This document shows positions 6,096 to 8,012 of a stretch of DNA of 8,012 nucleotides, piece by piece. Within the stretch, counting starts at the first letter, position 1; each line of letters opens with the position of its first letter. Position numbers and translations under genes: made by a program. Origin of the DNA: Allomuricauda sp. (GTDB lineage: Bacteria > Bacteroidota > Bacteroidia > Flavobacteriales > Flavobacteriaceae); assembly GCA_028289745.1 (NCBI GenBank), contig JANQOD010000375.1, positions 1 to 8,012 of the forward strand, read 5' to 3'. The notes under the pieces were generated by a model, which worked only from the letters and a program-made list of their open reading frames with translations, did no database searches and had not been told where the DNA came from.

Positions 6096-7031
6096 TTATT
6101 TGCTTTTCGAGTTTTCTTCCATTGCTTCTTTTGCCACAAAAGACTCAATGGTATTGGCAATGTCTTCCTTTTCGACCATTTCTTCATCAAAAAGATGCTT
6201 GAACAATACTTTATTGCCTACTTTTTCCTTTAAGGTCAAATCGGTATTGCGGGCATAAACCTCATCCCAAATCGAGCGTACCGTTGCCCATTTATCGTAA
6301 TTCTCTACCCACCAATCCGCTGCGGCTTTGCAACGCTCATCCGGTACCTGTACATAGGTATTGTACCCCTTTTCCTTGGCCAGGACAAAATCGGATTCCC
6401 CTTCTTTGCGCACTACTTTGGCATTGTCTTGGTCATGCACCCAACCCTCGGCAGTGATTTCATGGCGGTTGCCGCGCATGGTAACATTATAGTCGGCACG
6501 TTTGGTATATTCACGGCGTGGCAATGGGGCGGGTGTCACATTTTCCCAATAGCTTTTGCCGTCGACATGTACCCAGGTGGCACTCCCCTCATAACGGGGG
6601 CTATCATCTACCTGAAATACCTTTTGCGTCCACTGTCCATCGACTTCACCAGCTTGTTTTTTATTGAAAGTCCAATTGTTGTCTCCATTGTACATATACA
6701 AATCAGTATTCTCAAACAACCAATCTTGTCTCCAATGCTTAATAATCATAGGCTCTGAAGGGTTCCCTACCTGAAGAATGTGCTGAATAACAACCTTATC
6801 ATCTTCGTCGGTAACCAGCTGTGCCCATTCAAGGCCCTTGTCCACTTTGGTTTTTGATGGTTTGTATAAAGAATCTTGACTGTAATTGAAGGTTTCCGCA
6901 AAATTGAAGGTAACCTCGAAGCATCCACACATTTTTTTAATGGCCTGACGGTCTTGTTCTTTTTTGGCCTGTGCATGCACACCTACGGCAAAAAGAACGG
7001 ATAGACTGGTTAAGAAGGCAAATCTTTTCAT
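6096..7031 (-). CDS. Secreted DUF6607 family protein
   Basis: This 311-residue protein has a signal peptide (about 1-20, ending GVHAQ) and is the first gene of the leftward operon. I recognise it as DUF6607 from its overall pattern: a Cys-Gly-Cys-Phe motif at 35-38 followed by EVTFNFAETF (39-48), HWRQDW at 99-104, the Trp-rich middle (NNWTFN 118-123, GQWTQKVFQVDD 132-143, SYWEN 160-164), PLPRREYTKRADYNV at 169-183, and a helical, charged C-terminus (about 230-311) with RCKAAADWWVENYDKW (233-248). The function of the family is unknown. It has a third cysteine (Cys234) and several conserved-looking His, Trp and Glu residues that could bind a ligand or metal. The gene is divergent from a TonB-dependent receptor and precedes the ankyrin gene by 3 bases. 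From memory, this receptor pairing recurs in Bacteroidota and Proteobacteria, which suggests periplasmic handling of the imported compound. That is inference. Confidence 0.78.
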   Translation of the reverse strand: MKRFAFLTSLSVLFAVGVHAQAKKEQDRQAIKKMCGCFEVTFNFAETFNYSQDSLYKPSKTKVDKGLEWAQLVTDEDDKVVIQHILQVGNPSEPMIIKHWRQDWLFENTDLYMYNGDNNWTFNKKQAGEVDGQWTQKVFQVDDSPRYEGSATWVHVDGKSYWENVTPAPLPRREYTKRADYNVTMRGNRHEITAEGWVHDQDNAKVVRKEGESDFVLAKEKGYNTYVQVPDERCKAAADWWVENYDKWATVRSIWDEVYARNTDLTLKEKVGNKVLFKHLFDEEMVEKEDIANTIESFVAKEAMEENSKSK

Positions 7032-7081
7032 GATGAAGTGTTTTTTTTGATAATTGTTAAAAAGGAAAAATAATCTTGTTC

Positions 7082-7104
7082 TTATTTAGATTGATTAAAA
7101 ATAA
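7082..7104. promoter_or_regulatory. AT-rich dyad, candidate operator over the receptor promoter
   Basis: TTATTT (7082-7087) and AAATAA (7099-7104) form a perfect 6-base inverted repeat within a 23-base element. The full half-sites agree at 8 of 11 positions. It covers the -33 region and spacer of the rightward promoter, a usual place for a repressor such as an iron regulator. It is a poor match to the classical GATAATGATAATC Fur box, so the regulator is not identified. Confidence 0.35.
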
Positions 7105-7115
7105 ATATATATTTG
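7085..7115 (+). promoter_or_regulatory. Candidate Bacteroidota promoter for the TonB-dependent receptor
   Basis: TATATTTG at 7108-7115 is a full match to the phylum's -7 consensus TAnnTTTG. TTTA at 7085-7088, exactly 19 bases upstream, is a 3-of-4 match to the -33 element TTTG. Transcription would start around 7119-7122, giving a short leader of about 15 bases before the ATG at 7135. Confidence 0.6.
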
Positions 7116-7119
7116 CCGA

Positions 7120-7150
7120 CAAATGTAGTCAGGAATGAGTCTAAATAAAA
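7120..7150 (-). promoter_or_regulatory. Candidate promoter for the DUF6607-to-PepSY operon
   Basis: Read leftward, the complement of 7120-7127 is TACATTTG, a full match to TAnnTTTG. The -33 position (complement of 7147-7150) is TTTT, a 3-of-4 match at 19 bases, and it lies inside the first codons of the receptor gene. Transcription would start near 7113-7116, leaving a leader of about 80 A/T-rich bases before the ATG at 7031. The -33 match is weak. Confidence 0.45.
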
Positions 7151-8012
7151 ATAATTGTCCGATTATTTTTTCACTTTTTCTATGCTTGGTGCTAACGGCC
7201 CAAGAGGTAAGGGAAAAAGACTCGATCCGTACTCAAAATTTGGATGAGGTTGTAGTGACCGGGGAGAGCCAAGTAATGTCTTTGAGCAAAAAACTTTTTA
7301 CAGTAGGCGTCATTGACCAAAAAGGGATAACGCGATTGGCAGGCAACAATTTGGCAGATGTACTTACTCAAAACCTAAATATTACCGTTGTTCCTGATGC
7401 TTCAACAGGAAGATCTACCATCAGCATGTTCGGACTTGATGGGCAATATGTAAAAGTGCTGATTGACGGTATTCCCATGGCCAGTGATAATGGCGTGGGA
7501 AACAATATTGACATTACACAGATCAATCTTGAAGACGTAGAGCGAATTGAAGTCATAGAGGGCTCTGCCGGTGTACTTTACGGTGATAACGCAGTGGCCG
7601 GCGTGGTCAATATCGTGACCAAAAGAGGGATAGAGGGAGATTACAAATGGCAATTACAAGGAGCGCTCCAAGAAGAAACCATAGGAAATGAATATTCATT
7701 ATTTGACCGGGGAAGGCATATTCAAAACATTAAGGTCAGCAACCAAATTAGTCCTTCGGTTTCTTACACCCTCGGTGCTTCCAGAAATGATTATGGGGGT
7801 TTTTACAATGGTTTTCAAGGTAGGGATTATGTGAATATTCAAGACAATATCGTGGTCAATGATGGACTTAGGGGCACAGAGTGGAACCCAAAAGAACAAA
7901 TTACCATGTTCGGAAATATAAATGCCGATTTAGGCAAGCATAGGTTATTTTACAAACTGCAGTATTTTGATGAAAACCTTACCATTTATAACCGAACGGT
8001 AAACGGCAGATT
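7135..8012 (+). CDS. TonB-dependent outer-membrane receptor, N-terminal part (runs off the window)
   Basis: The first 292 codons are present and the frame is open to the edge. A signal peptide covers about residues 1-22 (core IIFSLFLCLVL, ending TAQ). A TonB-box-like segment NLDEVVVTG follows (35-43). The plug domain spans about 46-162, with LADVLTQNLNITV (73-85), VKVLIDGIPM (106-115), and the signature VERIEVIEGSAGVLYGDNA (135-153) leading to VVNIVTKRG. Barrel strands begin near 170. It lacks the carboxypeptidase-like N-terminal domain of SusC-type receptors, so it resembles CirA/FepA-type siderophore or haem receptors rather than a glycan importer. The ATG at 7135 is preceded by AGGA; an upstream ATG at 7123 meets a stop at once. 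It is divergent from the DUF6607-ankyrin-DUF2271-PepSY operon, which supports uptake of a chelate that is then reduced. The ligand cannot be read from this fragment. Confidence 0.9.
   Translation, partial: MSLNKNNCPIIFSLFLCLVLTAQEVREKDSIRTQNLDEVVVTGESQVMSLSKKLFTVGVIDQKGITRLAGNNLADVLTQNLNITVVPDASTGRSTISMFGLDGQYVKVLIDGIPMASDNGVGNNIDITQINLEDVERIEVIEGSAGVLYGDNAVAGVVNIVTKRGIEGDYKWQLQGALQEETIGNEYSLFDRGRHIQNIKVSNQISPSVSYTLGASRNDYGGFYNGFQGRDYVNIQDNIVVNDGLRGTEWNPKEQITMFGNINADLGKHRLFYKLQYFDENLTIYNRTVNGR

Noticed and set aside
5926..6258. 110-codon plus-strand frame across the ankyrin/DUF6607 junction
   Set aside because: It is antisense to the ends of two tightly coupled, supported genes.
6429..6758. 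109-codon plus-strand frame inside the DUF6607 gene
   Set aside because: It is antisense to a gene with signal peptide and family motifs; no motif of its own.
7049..7059. Possible Fur-box half-site GATAATTGTTA near the DUF6607 start
   Set aside because: Only one half resembles the consensus, and the region is very AT-rich, so chance is likely.

Overview
The window looks like a chromosomal segment from a marine-type Flavobacteriaceae member (phylum Bacteroidota). The genus cannot be named from this sequence alone. Several things support this. Most secreted proteins here have signal peptides that end in a flavobacterial-style A-Q junction. Start codons lack strong Shine-Dalgarno sequences. The divergent intergenic region carries matches to the Bacteroidota -7 promoter element TAnnTTTG. 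Families such as DUF6607 are, as far as I recall, largely known from this phylum.

Left part (1-1767, + strand): a small single-pass membrane protein (20-223), then a Spy/CpxP-like periplasmic helical protein (340-783) followed by a strong terminator (803-852). A secreted SH3-domain protein of unknown role follows (964-1767). The first two resemble the tail of an envelope-stress (ECF sigma factor) gene group whose upstream part lies outside the window. That link is inferred.

Centre and right (1886-7031, - strand): four tightly packed genes read leftward as one apparent operon. In transcription order they are a secreted DUF6607 protein (6096-7031), an exported ankyrin-repeat protein (4602-6092), a secreted DUF2271-type protein (4098-4583), and a 733-residue PepSY-membrane/flavodoxin/ferredoxin-reductase fusion (1886-4087). 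The gaps are 3, 18 and 10 bases. A perfect palindrome with a U-tract on the minus strand (1770-1806) ends the operon and probably also ends the convergent SH3 gene.

Right edge (7135-8012, + strand): the first 292 codons of a TonB-dependent outer-membrane receptor of the siderophore type, divergent from the operon. The 103-base intergenic region has a -7 box for each direction, and the two boxes form an inverted repeat.

Taken together, the right five genes read as a candidate uptake-and-reduction system. The receptor would import a metal chelate, most likely a ferric siderophore or haem. Three secreted proteins (DUF6607, ankyrin, DUF2271) would act in the periplasm. The inner-membrane fusion would carry electrons from cytoplasmic NAD(P)H through FAD and FMN, and possibly membrane haem, to reduce the substrate on the periplasmic face. 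The substrate and the roles of the three secreted partners are not known from the sequence. This is the part most worth following up.
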